Assembly: GCA_013399015.1 (NCBI GenBank)
Contig: VWZX01002268.1
Location: forward strand, 714,861 to 778,860
Reading direction: 5' to 3'
Origin: Galbula dea
Lineage: Eukaryota > Chordata > Aves > Piciformes > Galbulidae
Length of the DNA: 64,000 bases
Shown: one piece after another, positions 13,301 through 26,559 of the stretch
Layout: every line of letters begins with the position of its first letter
How positions within the stretch are numbered: the stretch's first letter is position 1
The notes under the pieces: generated by a model
Database searches by the model: none
Told to the model about the DNA's origin: nothing
What the model saw: the letters and a program-made list of their open reading frames with translations, nothing else
Position numbers and translations under genes: made by a program

Positions 13301-14683
13301 TCCTTTCATCCATATTGCGAGCCATGAATCAAAATAAAACCACAAAAAAATATGTCAATTTAGTCATCTTTCTTCAAAATTCAGTACTGATACAAAAATC
13401 TAATGCAGGAGTAATCACAGAAAACATCCTTCCTTTGAATCACCAGCATTTGACAAAGAACAAGCATCTACTACTTTCTTTTTATTTACTTAATGTGGTT
13501 CTTTTCCACTTTTTTAACGAAGTTGAGGTTCAAAGGGCAGAGTGATAATAAACCATCATTTGCTATAGTATCTTGTCAAGTGTCATTTGAGACTGTGTAT
13601 CTCACACCCAAAGTTTAGAAATATAATCTACCTGAATGAACTGGCTGCAAGCTGAAACTAGAAATAAGGATTCATGTAGACTTTTGTTTCAGAGACCTCT
13701 GGGGCAAAGTGCATGACTATAGCTTAAATGAAAACAAAGGCAGCAGAGAGATGAAATAGTGAGAAGTTAAAAACCCAAAATCTGCACAGCAACAAGATCT
13801 ACATACAAATTCATTAACAGAAAATGTTTTTTCCTGCACATGTTACTAATAAAGACTTTTAACTAGTAAAGATAACTAGATTTTTACTAGTAATGATGCT
13901 TAATTTAAAACTAAAAAAAACCCCCAGTGTACTGGGATTGTCCAGGATCAGCTCTGTTCTGCTCTGAGGCTGGCAGAGTGGATCCCCCTTCACACTCATC
14001 TCTTCCTGGGAGGAAAACCCACCGGCACCAGCATGCGGGTTGCGCTCTGAGTGAGTGCAGAGCCTGCAGGAGAGAGTCACATCCTCAAGATCAGGAGACC
14101 ACACTTGTATGTTTCTGGGCAAGGGAAAAGGGATCGAGTACCTTTGCCAGCTGTCTACTTCACATGCTGCTTTCTTCCTAGGGGCTCATCTCTATTACAG
14201 AAGGCATCATAACATTATACAGAGAATATTACCAGTGTTACCAAAAGGTTTAAGTTTGGCCTTAAAACTATGCAGCAGACTTACTGAAGGAAGAATACAT
14301 TTTCAAACCATGAAACGGATGGCCACTTTGATCCCAAAGTCAAGTCAATCAAAATCTAGTGGATGCCTTTTATGCCAGTCCTGGCCTATTTTTAATATTA
14401 CCTCACTGAAGTACTAATGACAGCATCAACCTGTTAATATGCAGTAAGATTCATTTGTTTTGTAACCAAGAAAATTCAGGCTAGTACTATAAACAATAGG
14501 TTATGTAAGGAATCAGTGGACTACCACCTTTTGAGATAATAAACCACAGGAAAAGAAAAAAATCATCATCACTTGTCCTGCAGTTTCAAGGGAGAAGAGA
14601 AACTGAGCAAAATACTGATTTTCGTGAGACTAAGATGTCACTGTTCATTCTCAGACATGGCAAAAATTCATCCAACCATACAG
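10383..14683. other. Non-genic DNA with T/C tracts
   Basis: No gene is supported. The stretch holds a T12 run (11,856-11,867), a T/C-rich tract (about 12,038-12,069) and ordinary AT-rich sequence. Open frames stay under about 120 codons; the longest (14,055-14,417, plus strand) shows no recognisable motif. The 13.02-13.20 kb part has a cleaner, motif-rich look and is reported as a finding. Confidence 0.6.
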
Positions 14684-14757
14684 GTGTGTGTACCTGTTAA
14701 TGTTTTGCTAATGTTAATGTTTTGCATACGTGTGTGTACCTGTTAATGTTTTGCTAA
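14684..14757 (+). repeat. Short tandem duplication, 46-bp period
   Basis: A 28-bp unit (starting GTGTGTGTACC and ending TTTTGCTAA) occurs identically at 14,684-14,711 and 14,730-14,757. Between the copies, the sub-unit TGTTAATGTTTTGC is present a third time. This looks like a recent local duplication by slippage or unequal exchange, because the two full copies have not diverged. No coding role is visible. Confidence 0.85.
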
Positions 14758-17700
14758 ACAGTAAGAACTACTTTCCAGTTATAGGAAATATACAGCCCAT
14801 CAAACAAAGCAGTTAATCCTTTACATGCTAATAAAAGTCTATTTTGTGATTTATAAAAATTGAAAAATTACTCTTTTTCATTTATGGTTCTAAACTTTCA
14901 GTTAAGGTTACAAATACTTAAAAGCCAGATTCTGGAGATCACAAGAAAATGACAGGAGTAAATCTCAAATCAGTAACACTACCAATTCAAAATGGAAAAT
15001 CAATATAATACCCATCTACTCTCAAATCACAAGAAATCATCTGATACAAAAAGAAAATTAGTAGTTCCATTTGCAGGTGAAACAGTTTAGATCAAAATAG
15101 AGAATTCATATAGCTTAAGTTCAAAATAATGTCTGGATGTTTTCGTTAAACGTTTGACATCACTCTAACTTTTCTAAATAGAATCAATTTTCACTATTAT
15201 TGTTATTATTACTATTTCTGCTATTTTTATTTTCTTTTCTAGATCCCTCAGTGATATCCTTCAGACAAATACTCATTTGTTCAGGGTATAGGTTGTTGCT
15301 AGTCTTTTTCTACAAAGCATCAGTGGAATTATGGAGGTCTGGTAAAATAATAGACTGCGACTTCAACCTTTACACAAGATACTACAGACAAGGGTTTATA
15401 TGCACTCAGGGCTTAATCCTGCAAACATGTTTGGGAAAGAAAAGAGTTTGGTACTTCAAGAACCTCCCCTGGTTTCAACATCATGACTTAAGGTCTTTGC
15501 TTGGTAAACTCAGTCCTTTAGGCTCTGTTCTTTATTTCGCATTGCCCAAAAATAAGTGCATAATTATTTCAAATCCCTTACAGACAAGGGATGCAACATC
15601 AGGGTGAAAGAGAAATTGGTATGAGAAATGTTTTGCTAATTTTTATGTATGTTATTTTGGGTGAGAAGGCAGTAATAGCTTCTGAACAGAAATAAGGTGT
15701 GCCAACAGGTAACACGATCTGTCAAGAAGAAACTGAAAGGACAAGGTCTGTCGCTTTCCATCTCTAGCTAATGTTAAGTTTTGCAGCTTTGTCAGTAGGA
15801 CAAGTATTTTTGTGTTAGTAAGACCCAAGGAATCTTCTTCCCTTAAAATGAGTCAATCAGAAGGAAGCCATCGGTGAGTACCTCAGAGGACTAGCCTATA
15901 AAGGTGCATGCGACTGTAAGCATATATATTTGCATCTTCATTCTCCTTGTACTCTCTTACATGCTCATAACACAAACACAACAAAACTGGAGCAGTTACA
16001 CTATCAGCTCTTCTATGGAAACATCCCAGAGAAGTACATTAGGGTACACCAGTAAGTTTAAGTCTCTCTTATCTCTGGCTTGTGCAAGAAACTGTAGTAT
16101 CAAAACATTCACCACTGGAACAAAGAACACATCAAAATAAAAAACAGACAGAAGGAATGAAACATTTAAGGCAGAGACTATCTTATATAAATGTGCCACA
16201 TCTTATACAAAGCTCCCTTATTAAAAACTTAAATGTGCTTAGTTGCAGATTGTCCCTCCACAACAAACCAGATAGTGTGAATGCACCAAATACCATCCTT
16301 TCCCTGAGTGTGGCTCTCCTCAGTCCACATTTAGGGGAAGGAGGAAGTTTTACATGGGAAATTGTAAATGACTTACAAAGAGAACTGTTGTTGTTGGAAT
16401 AAATAGTTGCTGTGCAAGACCTTCCCAAGCTCCTCCTAGGGAGGCTTTGGAAAGAAGCAGAGTTGCTGAGCGTTACTTGTATTGCCCTAGGTAGAGGCTG
16501 ACAATGGTTAGTGCTCCAGAAAAAGACTATGCATCTCCACAACCAGCTTCCTTGCCAATTTCCTCTGAGGAAAAATTCCTAACACCAGATCTAGAGATTA
16601 GTTAAATTCTGTGCATGTGAGTAAACGCTATGTTTTCTGACAGCAATTCCTAAGACACCCCCTGTAGACCTCCCAAAAATTAAAAGTGCCCCTGAAAATG
16701 TCTTTTGTTCTGTAATTCTCAGTTAAAGACATAATCCGTATGTTGCGCCATAGTGATTGACACAGAAAACTCTTATGCCACAAGCTGAAGATTGTATCTT
16801 AAATACTCATAGTAACAAAAATGGAGGCCAAGGATGTATTAGCAGAATTAATTCTGAATAATTTATTTCCAAAGCTTTATGTCAGCCATTTAAAGCAGTA
16901 TTTTGGGGTCACCCATGACCACATTTCTTTAGCTGTACATATATCTTTTTTTGGTCTTTTTTTCAAACTTATAATGTAAGAACTAACTTTTTGGAGAAGA
17001 CAAGGAACAGTGCAGTAAATGTAATTACACCTTTTCCAGTGTGATTACTTTTAAGCCCTATGTGCATGTTTAGAATTGTTCTGTTTAATAGTTTATGTGG
17101 ATGGGGAACAAATTTTGATTCCTGACTGTATGATAATTTATAGTGAAACCCATGAGACGCATACCAGGCAGTGCATACTCAAGATGACACCCACCACCCA
17201 GTCCTGAAGGTTGCAAACTAACCTCTGAACATGCATTTCAATGGAGATCTTATTTGGGAGATGGCAGAGAAAGGACTTAAGCACATAAACAATTGACTGC
17301 CCCCTTTTACTGATCCTGTTTTATCCCCCATCCTATTTTTTCATTTTTACAAGCAGCTCCTCCAGTTGGTAGACAAAAGAAATTGATTTGCACGCATCTC
17401 TGGCAGCTGAGGACCACTGCTCATTTCTTTTGATCAGCCTCATTTTTTTTTCATTCAGAAGTCTCCATAGTGTTAAGTCTTTTTAAGAGTAATGAACACT
17501 ACAAAAGAAGTTGATTCAATACATTCCTTCAAAACTCTGACCTAGCCCAAACTTTTAAACTGCAGCCACCACAGCAGCTGGATTTCCAGTTCATCCTGTG
17601 CTAGCATTCTAAATAGGAAGGCTTAAGTTAACATAGGGGGTTTGCAGGGCTAGGCAGTCTTGGAAAATATATGGACTAGGTTGCTGTCTGAGACTTCAAG

Positions 17701-19057
17701 GGAAACCCAATGCAGGAAGACTATACTAATTTCAAAAGCTCTTTAAAAGGAATGACTGCTTCATAGAGGTGAAGTGCATGGAAGTGCTAAGTTGTCAGGT
17801 CATCTCTCAGCTACAGCACATAAGAGTAGCTTCACTAACTTCAGCAGAGCTTCATCATTCTGTGCAACAGGTGATGGACGAGTCTTGCATTGGAGAGTTA
17901 AGCACAGAGTAGCTTGCTGGCTCCTTCAGTAGTAGGCCTGCAAACTACACTGTTTTCTCATAATTTTATGCCATGATTCACACTTTATGTTTTGTGGCAC
18001 TCGTTTTGCAGAACTTGGAAGCTGATTTACTCACTTGCACTTATGTTTCTAATAACTTTGCTAATGACTGGAAGTCCAACACCTCCCTTACCCCCTCATG
18101 TAGAATGTTCCAGTGTTCCAGACTTGCTTCAAACCATGAGCACAAATCCCATTGCCAAACAGGATATCAGCAGCACTTACATGACTGTATTAATTTCAAA
18201 ATGATATTAAATTTTACAATGAGCTGCACTCTGAATATCAGAAGTCAGCTGAAGAAATGTAACGAGATAGAAAGCGGTTTATTTCAAGCCACAGATGTTT
18301 AGCTTTTGCTTGCTTATATTTCATGGGGAACATGACAGGCTTGCTAGGTGCAGAGCTAAGATCAGACATGCTCTACAAGCCTTTGTAGTACAGAAGTTAG
18401 ATTTTGTCATATGAAAGAGGTCTTGCTGCTTTCAGAAACACAATAAACCCTGTAAAACTGAGTTCCATACAGCTAATCATTGCTCACAAGGTAACTTTTC
18501 ATGATTTATCTCTTTGCAACATAATTCATAAAGGCTCAAGCCCTCCTAGTCTGTGTAGCTGCAAACTATTACTCTTGATGTTAACCATCAAGTCTCCTCA
18601 CCTTCCTATCAGGGGAAACAGAAATTTCAGATAGAAATGGCTAAAGTTAAAACAAAAACAATTTCCCTGAAAATTGTGTGAAAGGTAGCTTACAACGTAT
18701 CATGCTTTTTAATTATGCTTTCTGACAGACTTTGGGAAAAATGTATGCACATTTTTACAAATAAAAATCACATCTGTGACCCACCTTGAAATTCTTGGAT
18801 TTCCACTAACATGAGAGTCACGCCATAGCAAGAAGGCCTAGTTTAGAATTTTTCATTACTTAAGAGTTTTTCACTCCCTAGTCCACAAATAATCATATAA
18901 CAAAGGAATGACTGCACTTCTAAGTGAACATAAAAGGATCACTTCTTAGTGTAAAAGAAGAAGAAAATAAATATAAATAGTGGATTTTCCCACAAATATT
19001 ATGAAACTGACTTTCTCTTAAAAGAATATACTAACTATCAGAAATTGATGAATCATC
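14758..19057. other. Non-genic AT-rich DNA
   Basis: No gene is supported. A 135-codon plus-strand frame (15,200-15,607) begins inside an imperfect ATT-rich run (15,191-15,240) and has no recognisable domain. A 119-codon minus-strand frame (16,183-16,542) overlaps a 106-codon plus-strand frame (16,082-16,402), typical of chance overlap. No transposon was recognised. Confidence 0.6.
15191..15240. repeat. Imperfect ATT-rich repeat
   Basis: A run of TATTATT and TTATT units grading into T-rich sequence. It is an imperfect trinucleotide microsatellite with interruptions that suggest age. Confidence 0.6.
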
Positions 19058-19806
19058 ACCAGTGGGACAGTGTACCAACCCCAGGTATCAGTATAGGTTG
19101 GGGACTGACCTGTTGGAGAGCAAAGAAGGGGAAAGACACCTGGGGGTCCTGGTGGATGGAAGGATGACCATGAGCAAACAGTGTGCTCTTGTGGCCAGGA
19201 GAGCCAAGGGGATTCTGGGGTGTATAAGAAGGGGTGCGGTTAGTAGGTCAAGAGAGGTTCTTCTTCTGCCCCTTTACTCTACCCTGGTGAGGCTGGAATA
19301 TTGTGTCCAGTTCTGGTCCCCTCAGTTTAAGTAGGACAGGGAACTGCTTGAAAGAGTCCAGCGCACAGCTGCAAAGATGTTTAAAGGAGTGGAACATCTT
19401 CCTTATGAGGAAAGGCTGAGGGAGCTGGGTCTCCTTAGCTTGGAGAAGAGGAGACTAAGGGGTGACTTCATTTATGCTTATAAATACACGAAGGGTTGGT
19501 GTCAGGAGGATGGGGTCAGGCACTTCTCAGTGGAGCCAAGTGACAAGACAAGGGACGATGGCTGTAAGCTGAAGCATAGGAGGTTCCATGTGAATACACG
19601 AAGAAATCTCTTCACAGTGAGGGTGCCAGAGCACTGGAACAGACTGCCCAGAGAGGTTGTGGAGTCTCCTTCTCTGGAGATATTCAAAGCCCATCTGGAC
19701 ATGCTTCTGTGTGACCTGGTCTAGGGAATCCTGCTGTGGCAAGGGGGTTGGACTAAATGTTCGAGGTCCCTTCCAGCTCCTAACATTCTGTGGTTCTGTG
19801 ATTCTC
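19058..19806 (+). mobile_element. CR1 LINE, 5'-truncated, plus strand
   Basis: This is the 3' end of a chicken-repeat-1 (CR1) non-LTR retrotransposon. It holds the C-terminal part of ORF2 (see the separate entry), a short 3' UTR with the CR1 block TCGAGGTCCCTTCCAGCTCC, and the CR1 tail of 8-bp units (ATTCTGTG, GTTCTGTG and a degenerate ATTCTCAC, 19,785-19,808). CR1 elements mobilise by target-primed reverse transcription and are nearly always 5'-truncated, as here: the copy begins abruptly inside ORF2. It cannot move by itself, since the endonuclease and reverse-transcriptase core are absent. The 5' edge is estimated to within about 10 bp. Confidence 0.95.
19062..19724 (+). pseudogene. CR1 ORF2 C-terminal remnant
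   Basis: About 220 codons in one frame encode the region following the reverse-transcriptase core of CR1 ORF2. Recognisable pieces are HLGVLVDGRMTMSKQC, the LEYCVQFWSP stretch, YEERLRELGL with LEKRRLRGD, and HWNRLPREVVESPSLEIFK near the end, all typical of avian CR1. One in-frame TAG (19,332-19,334), after FWSPQFK, breaks the frame; reading resumes in the same register with ELLERVQR. Two residues usually found before LEYC (Pro-His) are missing through a 6-bp in-frame deletion. The natural stop follows LLCDLV at 19,724. The N-terminal endonuclease and catalytic reverse-transcriptase motifs are absent, so this is non-functional. The few lesions suggest a moderately young insertion. Confidence 0.93.
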
Positions 19807-21665
19807 ACCCACTTTTTTTTTGTTATATTTAGAATAAATTTCATAATTTTAAAAGAAAAAAATGGTCCTTTTATCACTCAGTGCTTTCAGAATTCCAAAG
19901 CAATATTTGAAAACGCTACTTTTCTTTTTTAATAAAGTAAAATTAACTTAATCTGAACATTCTCAGGGCAATAAGAATATTATTTATTGTCACTACAAAC
20001 CAATCCAGCTGTTTCTCATTTCCTAAGAACTATCTTTAGATTTTAATTTGAAAATCGAAGCATCCCTCCTGATTTTAAATCCATTAATTACACTGTTTAG
20101 CTATGTAGTACTGTTGGCATGGAGCATCACTGTTAAGATATTGAAACTGAATTCCCATTTACTGTCACATTCATTAACCACTATTCAGAATTTAAAGATG
20201 ATTACAGGAATTTAAGAAAGTAGATGTGGCTGTTAAAAAAAGGAAGCAGAGTGTTCAGGACAGTTTGGTCTCTCTCTAATAGCAAATACTGAGAAATGCT
20301 GGAAAAAATTTTTTTCATTTTAGTCTTGTTAAGTAACAGCTTTAGCACAGACACTTATTCATGCTCTACAGTTTTTAAATAAGTATTGAAATTTTTGTAA
20401 AGAGAATTGCAGCTTCTAAGGTGACAACCTGAAAGAAGTAAACTCGCGACCTTGGGTACTGCAGTACGTCAGGCTTTCAATAATTATCTCCAAAGCTGAT
20501 GACTCTTCTTGTACTATCCAGTTTTGAAAAGGGAGAGGGAGGAGGGATAGGAGAATGACTGAATCTGTGCCACAACAAGAGAGCTGTTACACACAGTACC
20601 ACAGGAATTGCTTCTGCCTTTCATATTCAAGGTGCACCAGCACAGTTTTCAAGTAATAAATTACTTCTTGTCTGCAGGCAAAGTGATGAATCATAGTGAG
20701 GTATCAACCTCTACTGCACGTGGCGGACACTGAAGTCTGATTAAGAATTTAGTTTTGCAATCTGTAGAACATCTCTGATGATTTCAAGAGGATACTAAGA
20801 CATGTATATTACCATAAAGTAGTACTGGCCATCTGAAAGACCATGGTTAGCATCCCACTAAGCAGGATGGTGAGTTCTTATGGTACAGGCACCTTTTACT
20901 TTCTATTGCTTTTTTGCAATACTTTCTGGCTGCTTCACTACAGGAGTGCTCATGCAAATTAAAAATGCAGTCTTCTCATTAGCTACTCAAGCCCTTGAAT
21001 CAGTCTGAGATTTGATTCTAGCTCTTCAACTACTTGTGTGCATGGCCTTTAGTCTTCTAGTTATGCCCAGTTCCATGGCTGTTACTCACCTGAATACTCA
21101 CGGGCTTATAGTTTGATTTCACTGCCTCCATCTGATCTCTGAAAGACACTGCCTACATGAGAAGACTGTTCAGTTACTGTTTCAGTGGCAGACAGCCTCA
21201 TCAATGCACAGGAACAGCAGGGCTTTCAGTAGCTGCCACAGAAAAGCACATGGCAAGATTCAGAGGAGCTGCTCACACCATTCTTCACTATATTTGGCAG
21301 TGAGCAATTCATGACAACTTTCTAATTTTTCAATTTCTTTATTTGATGGAGAAAATAAACTAAAAAAGTAGGACAGTTGTAATTACAATTGGATCTATTT
21401 GAAAAGATAATTGTTATTTTGAGATGCAGCATCCTCTCTGACCCCAGTACAGACAGTTGCAACATTGCTAGCACTTGCAATGGGTACAAGATTAGAAGCC
21501 AATGCAGATACAAAGCTTTCTTTCTCAAGTCAGTGAACAGCATGACTAGATAATCAGGTAGGTGGGACAGTCACAGTCAAGATAGTCAAAATCAGATATC
21601 TGAAGTCACATTTCAGCTCCATAAGATTGCAATTATTCCTGTTCATTTCAGACTGCTACTATGAA

Positions 21666-21702
21666 TGTTTGTTTTGGGTTTGTTGGATTTTGTTTGTTTG
21701 GG
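21666..21702. repeat. GTTT-rich low-complexity tract
   Basis: T/G-rich sequence of TTTG and GTTT units with interruptions; a degenerate microsatellite. Confidence 0.55.
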
Positions 21703-24505
21703 ATTTTTAGTATTTTGCCATTTGTAAGTCTAACTGCACCTACATTTTAGCAGCTGTTGTTGAAACTTTTTCCCACTTAATATTTCAGTCCAGAATAAAC
21801 CACCAGCCTTATCCATCACTTACATTTACTACCATCTGTATTCGCAGTGAAATAACAAGGGTGTACTACAAAGAGAACAAAATGATTTCCACTGCCCATT
21901 AAGGAAACCAGAATTAATTCCAGTGATCTGCACTCAAGCATCTTAAATTCAAAGATCATAAGCATATAAGCGTCTTTGATTTCTTCTTCTAATGTCATCC
22001 TCAATTATTTATTGCACTCACCTTTTCACATCTGTGCACATTTTTCTATTAGACAAATATATAATAAAAATGCCTTTGTATTTTTACTATTTCCAACTGC
22101 AGGAAGCATATTATTAACCCCTTATTTGAATATATATACACCAGTGAGCCAAAGTGAGGCTACACAACGATAATACAAACTGAACATGCAGAATACACCT
22201 ACAATGTCATCGGAGCTTTTGAAATGCTCTTTACCTCACTAATACTGAATAACCACAAGAAAGCTTCAGCATTAGCTCTTATAAGGAGTGGTTCTCCTGC
22301 TAATAACTCACTGTGATAGAGCATAGCCTGGGAGGTTCTCCCTCCAAGTGTAAGTGCAAATAAAGTTTACAGGACTTTGTCATTAAAAAGTGTGAATACT
22401 CTCCTCTGTGCTGAAAAGCCATAGAAAGAACCCACTAAAGAATAGAAAGAACTATTTCTTTAGTTGGAACCTAAAGGCCAACTGGAAGCAAGTCTCCAAT
22501 TGTATTTTCCTGCTTATATCATTTACAGAAGACAAATAGCAGCTAAAACTTTCCTATATATGTCTATTTAGATTATTTGCTGTAAACAATGACAGCTAGA
22601 AAGCATTTGCAGCTATGCAATATAATGCCCCTATGTACTTCTTTAGTTTCCTTTCATAAGCATTTCTCTAATTTCATGCTATATAAGAGCACATATTTAA
22701 CCATGTTACAGAATAGCTCATTTATTTCCCCATAGTTAAAAAAAAAAGTTATTTAAACTGGTAATCACATTCACATCTCTGAAATGTTAATCCAGAACTG
22801 CAGTATATCTGTTCTATCACATAAGATCTCTGAAAACCCTTACTAAGCAAAGCCAGAGTTCTCACATGTACAAAGTTAATAGAGTAAAACCAGTTCACCA
22901 CAGTATTTATTATAAACAACCATCTTCTGAAGATGGTAAATCAATATCTATGTGCAAACAAAAGTGTTCCATGGAAAACGTTACAGAAAAGTGAGCCTCC
23001 TTTCATTACAGAAGGCTGGAAGATTTTCCCCATCCTCTTTCTTTTTAGTGTGGATAATTCTATTTAAAATAACATGTGTGCTTGCATCTGCACAGAAGCT
23101 GAAAAGCAAACCATGAAGGGTTGTGGATGGTAAATTACAGGAGACTTTTTCTAAATAAAGGGAGAAGTTATGTAACTTAATATCTCTTCTTGGAGGTATC
23201 AGATGGATAAAGAGGAGGAAAGAAACCTATGTTCTGAAAAGCAAGGAAAAATCATAGAAAATAAGGCTTGCTGCAGTTTCCTAAGTTTCAGCATGAATTG
23301 AAGCTTTAGCAAGAGCTAGTGACCACATACATTGATGCTTTATTGAATAACCCCCCAAATTAATTTAATCTTTCATTCATTTTATATATCAGAATAAAAT
23401 CAAAAGGACTAAAACTGATTAAATCCAAATACACAACCATCCTTTCACATACAAGAATGCCACGATGAAACACGTACCACAGATGTGCACAGAACGGCTG
23501 AGAGCTTCCTTAAGGAGGTCACTGGTGAAGAAACTCAGCGTTGAGCACTATGTTATTCTCCTAAATTGTTTGTGTGATAAAAACCATTTCTGAGATATGA
23601 TACCTTCTCAGATAGGTACCTTGGAAGTCCAAGAAATGAGATCAAAAGCCGTGGAACAACCTTGTTCCACTGTGGTTCCAGAATGAGAGAGACGAAGAGA
23701 GCAAGCTCTCTTGCAACAGCTGACATTTCCACAATCACAAGTAGTCTTTGCCTTAAATACACAATTAAGATGAAAAGACAGATAGGAAGACACATTATTA
23801 TTTCAGTCAGACTAGCCACAGGGAGAAAACCTATACTTTGCACTATGTAAGGCATTCCTTTTAAAATAAATGCATAAATGAAAGCAGAGATTATGAAGAA
23901 TTCATTGCAAAGACCTTACATTGTCTGAATTGATTAATATTCCTCAGATGAAGACTTTCATCTCCTTCAGGCCAGTAAGCAAAACTTAACTTTGGTATTT
24001 CAAAGGATGGCTATTTGATTATAAACCATTTTGCACAGTGGAATGCCAGATGAGTCTGCTGGTTTGGAGGTTTTTTCCCCCTAAGTGTTTTAAAAATTAG
24101 GCAAAATTAATTTGTAATAGATTCATTAAAATTAGACTGATTAAATATGATATTGACATTTCTATTACTTTGTTTTCTAGATTGGTTATCTGCCAACTGA
24201 AAGTCACCATATGCAATCTGAAAAGCAGTGTTGGCTTGTATCTTGAGATCAAAGTAAGGATCAAACTCTTTCCTTAAATGAGATCTGTCATTTCCATGCT
24301 ATTCTGACCAGTATTACCCACTTTCAGGATAAAGGATTTCTTCTGCACTGTTTGAGATTTCAGTTAAAACAAAAAGTGACCTAGAAGTGATTCTTGGGTC
24401 AAAATGCATTCCCCTAAAAAGTTGTAAATCTTCAAGAACTTTAGATAGTATCCAAGCAAACCAGAAAACCTCCTATAAACTTTACAGAGAAAGTAAGAAG
24501 CAAAG

Positions 24506-24518
24506 ATATATATATATA
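24506..24518. repeat. TA dinucleotide microsatellite
   Basis: A 13-bp alternating A/T run, likely polymorphic in length. Short and unremarkable. Confidence 0.8.
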
Positions 24519-26559
24519 AAGATATTTTTGTGCCTTAACCCCCTTTTTTTGTACTTTGTATTATGATCAGTTGTGTAAACTGTTGAGCTTGTGCCCTGCC
24601 ACATGACCATTATATGTTTCAGAATAGCTTATTATTATACCTGGATTTATTAACCATTTATTTTGATGTGACAGATGATTACTTAGCAGCAACAAGTGCC
24701 AAGTGAGCTGAAATCTAGTGAGTAAAGCTGTATATGGCCAGGACTGCACTGCAATTCTGAAGCTTCTCTGTTCTCAATCTTTAATTCACTGCCTGTCATC
24801 TTGCCCAGGTGCCAACTTAAACCAATTCCCTTCTGAAAGCAGATGTTTATTTACCACCTCCTTCATTCATTTATACCAGATGCTGTTCTAAGCTGAGCAA
24901 AACTTCTTTTCCCTGACACACTCTGTGCTTTTGTGCGTGTTTATGCACCTTAAAAATGCTCCTCCTTTGTCTATGCAGAACCTGCAAGCACTACCTCTAG
25001 AAAGAGAAAAGAGAAAACACATCTAAGCAGGGATAAAATAGAAAAGGAAAAACAATGGACAGGAGGCTCTGCAGTAAGGATTGCTTGACAGACTCCAAAA
25101 GACTCTACAGTAGCAGGAGATACTGTGCTCTTTACTGAAAATTTCTTGACTGTAAAATCAGAGTTTGCTAAGAAACCATGAAGAACAATATGCATGCTTC
25201 TCAGAGTCTCTATAATAATCTCTACCATGATTCTCCCGGGATAAGTCTGCAATCATTTTAAAATGTCCATTATAAAAATCAGTGAGTCAAAGTGAGACAG
25301 CTCCATTACCACCCATGATGTAGGCTGCTCCATACCACCATTCAGCATGACACACATTATATACATGTAGTTGGCCTGTCACCCATACCCTCCCTGTTAA
25401 GCTGAAAAATGCCCAATGCCAACATTTTACCATGCCAGTGGAAATACATTTCTTTGGCTCAATTCCACATGTTATGCAATCTCATAAAGTAGTTTAAATA
25501 AAGAATTCAGGAGAGTGGGGTGATTTAAAGAAGGTGATTGATTCTGCTAACACTGAAGATGAGAGAGAGGGAAGAATTAAAAGAAAATAAACATTTTTCT
25601 CGAAATCACAAATTTCAGGAGCTATGTTTCAAAATGCAATTTTTTTTTCTGTTAGCTATTTGCAGAAGTTTCAATACTACATTTTTCACTGTTCAAAACT
25701 TCCTTGGAAGTTAAACACAGTTAAAGATACAAATATATGAGTCCTGTCTATCAATGATTAGTCAAATATATTAATTTATTTCTCAAATATGTAAGATTGA
25801 TTTAATAATTTTATGCTCTTATTAATTCTCAGTTTTTAGCAATTTTTTTTGTTTTGTCTTTGTTTTAATTTATTTCTAAGATATGGACCTTAAGTGTCAA
25901 CTCTTACAGCTCGAGCAAGAAATTAATTTCTGATGAAGATATGGGAAAGCAAGCCTCTATTGGGTTTCTTCTTGCCTGTAGCCACCCAGTAGACCTAGTG
26001 TAGTTTACAATAGCCCTAACAAGTACTGGTAGTTTCTTCTGTTTCTCTAGGCCTTGTTGTGTTTTAGAACATAGGAAAATGCAGGAAAGACTTGGGTCCC
26101 TGTGCAGCTGCCTCCATCCACCCCTCTTCCTCACAGTGAAGCAGGTTGCTGTGGGTTGGAGCTCTGTGCCAGAGGAAAGCGCAATTAGCTCCTCCTCTAC
26201 CAAATGGCAAAGAGCAGCATTTTGTTAAAAGGGAGTGATTTCATAGTGCAACGTCACTGGGGTAGTGTAAAGCAGCAACATGTCCAATATTAAACACCAA
26301 ACCTCAGAGAATTTCACCCACCTCTCACAGAAGACTTTCCCAACCTACTCCTCGCCTGCCCAAAAACCTCCATATTCTATCATTTCATTAACAAAGCCAA
26401 GGAGCTCACGCTGTGGCATCTCATCAGAGGGCACTAGAGTTAACAATGCGACTGTGAGCTCCAGTGGCCATGGCAACAGTAGCTAATTCTTCTTTCCAAT
26501 CAGGGTGGCAATTCTCTCCCATGGTTTGAATCAGTTACAAAACAAAATACTTTCAAAGA

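Noticed and set aside
14055..14417. Plus-strand open frame of 120 codons
   Set aside because: No domain, no promoter or splice context; overlapping open frames on both strands nearby point to chance.
15200..15607. Plus-strand open frame of 135 codons starting with a Leu/Phe-rich segment like a signal peptide
   Set aside because: The hydrophobic start is simply the translation of an ATT/T-rich repeat; the rest has no recognisable motif.
19502..19877. Two minus-strand open frames across the CR1
   Set aside because: They are antisense shadows of the CR1 ORF2 remnant and its 3' end.
23553..23855. Hydrophobic 100-codon minus-strand frame resembling a membrane protein
   Set aside because: T-rich sequence on the coding strand yields Leu, Ile and Phe codons by itself; other frames on both strands are also open here and no family is recognised.
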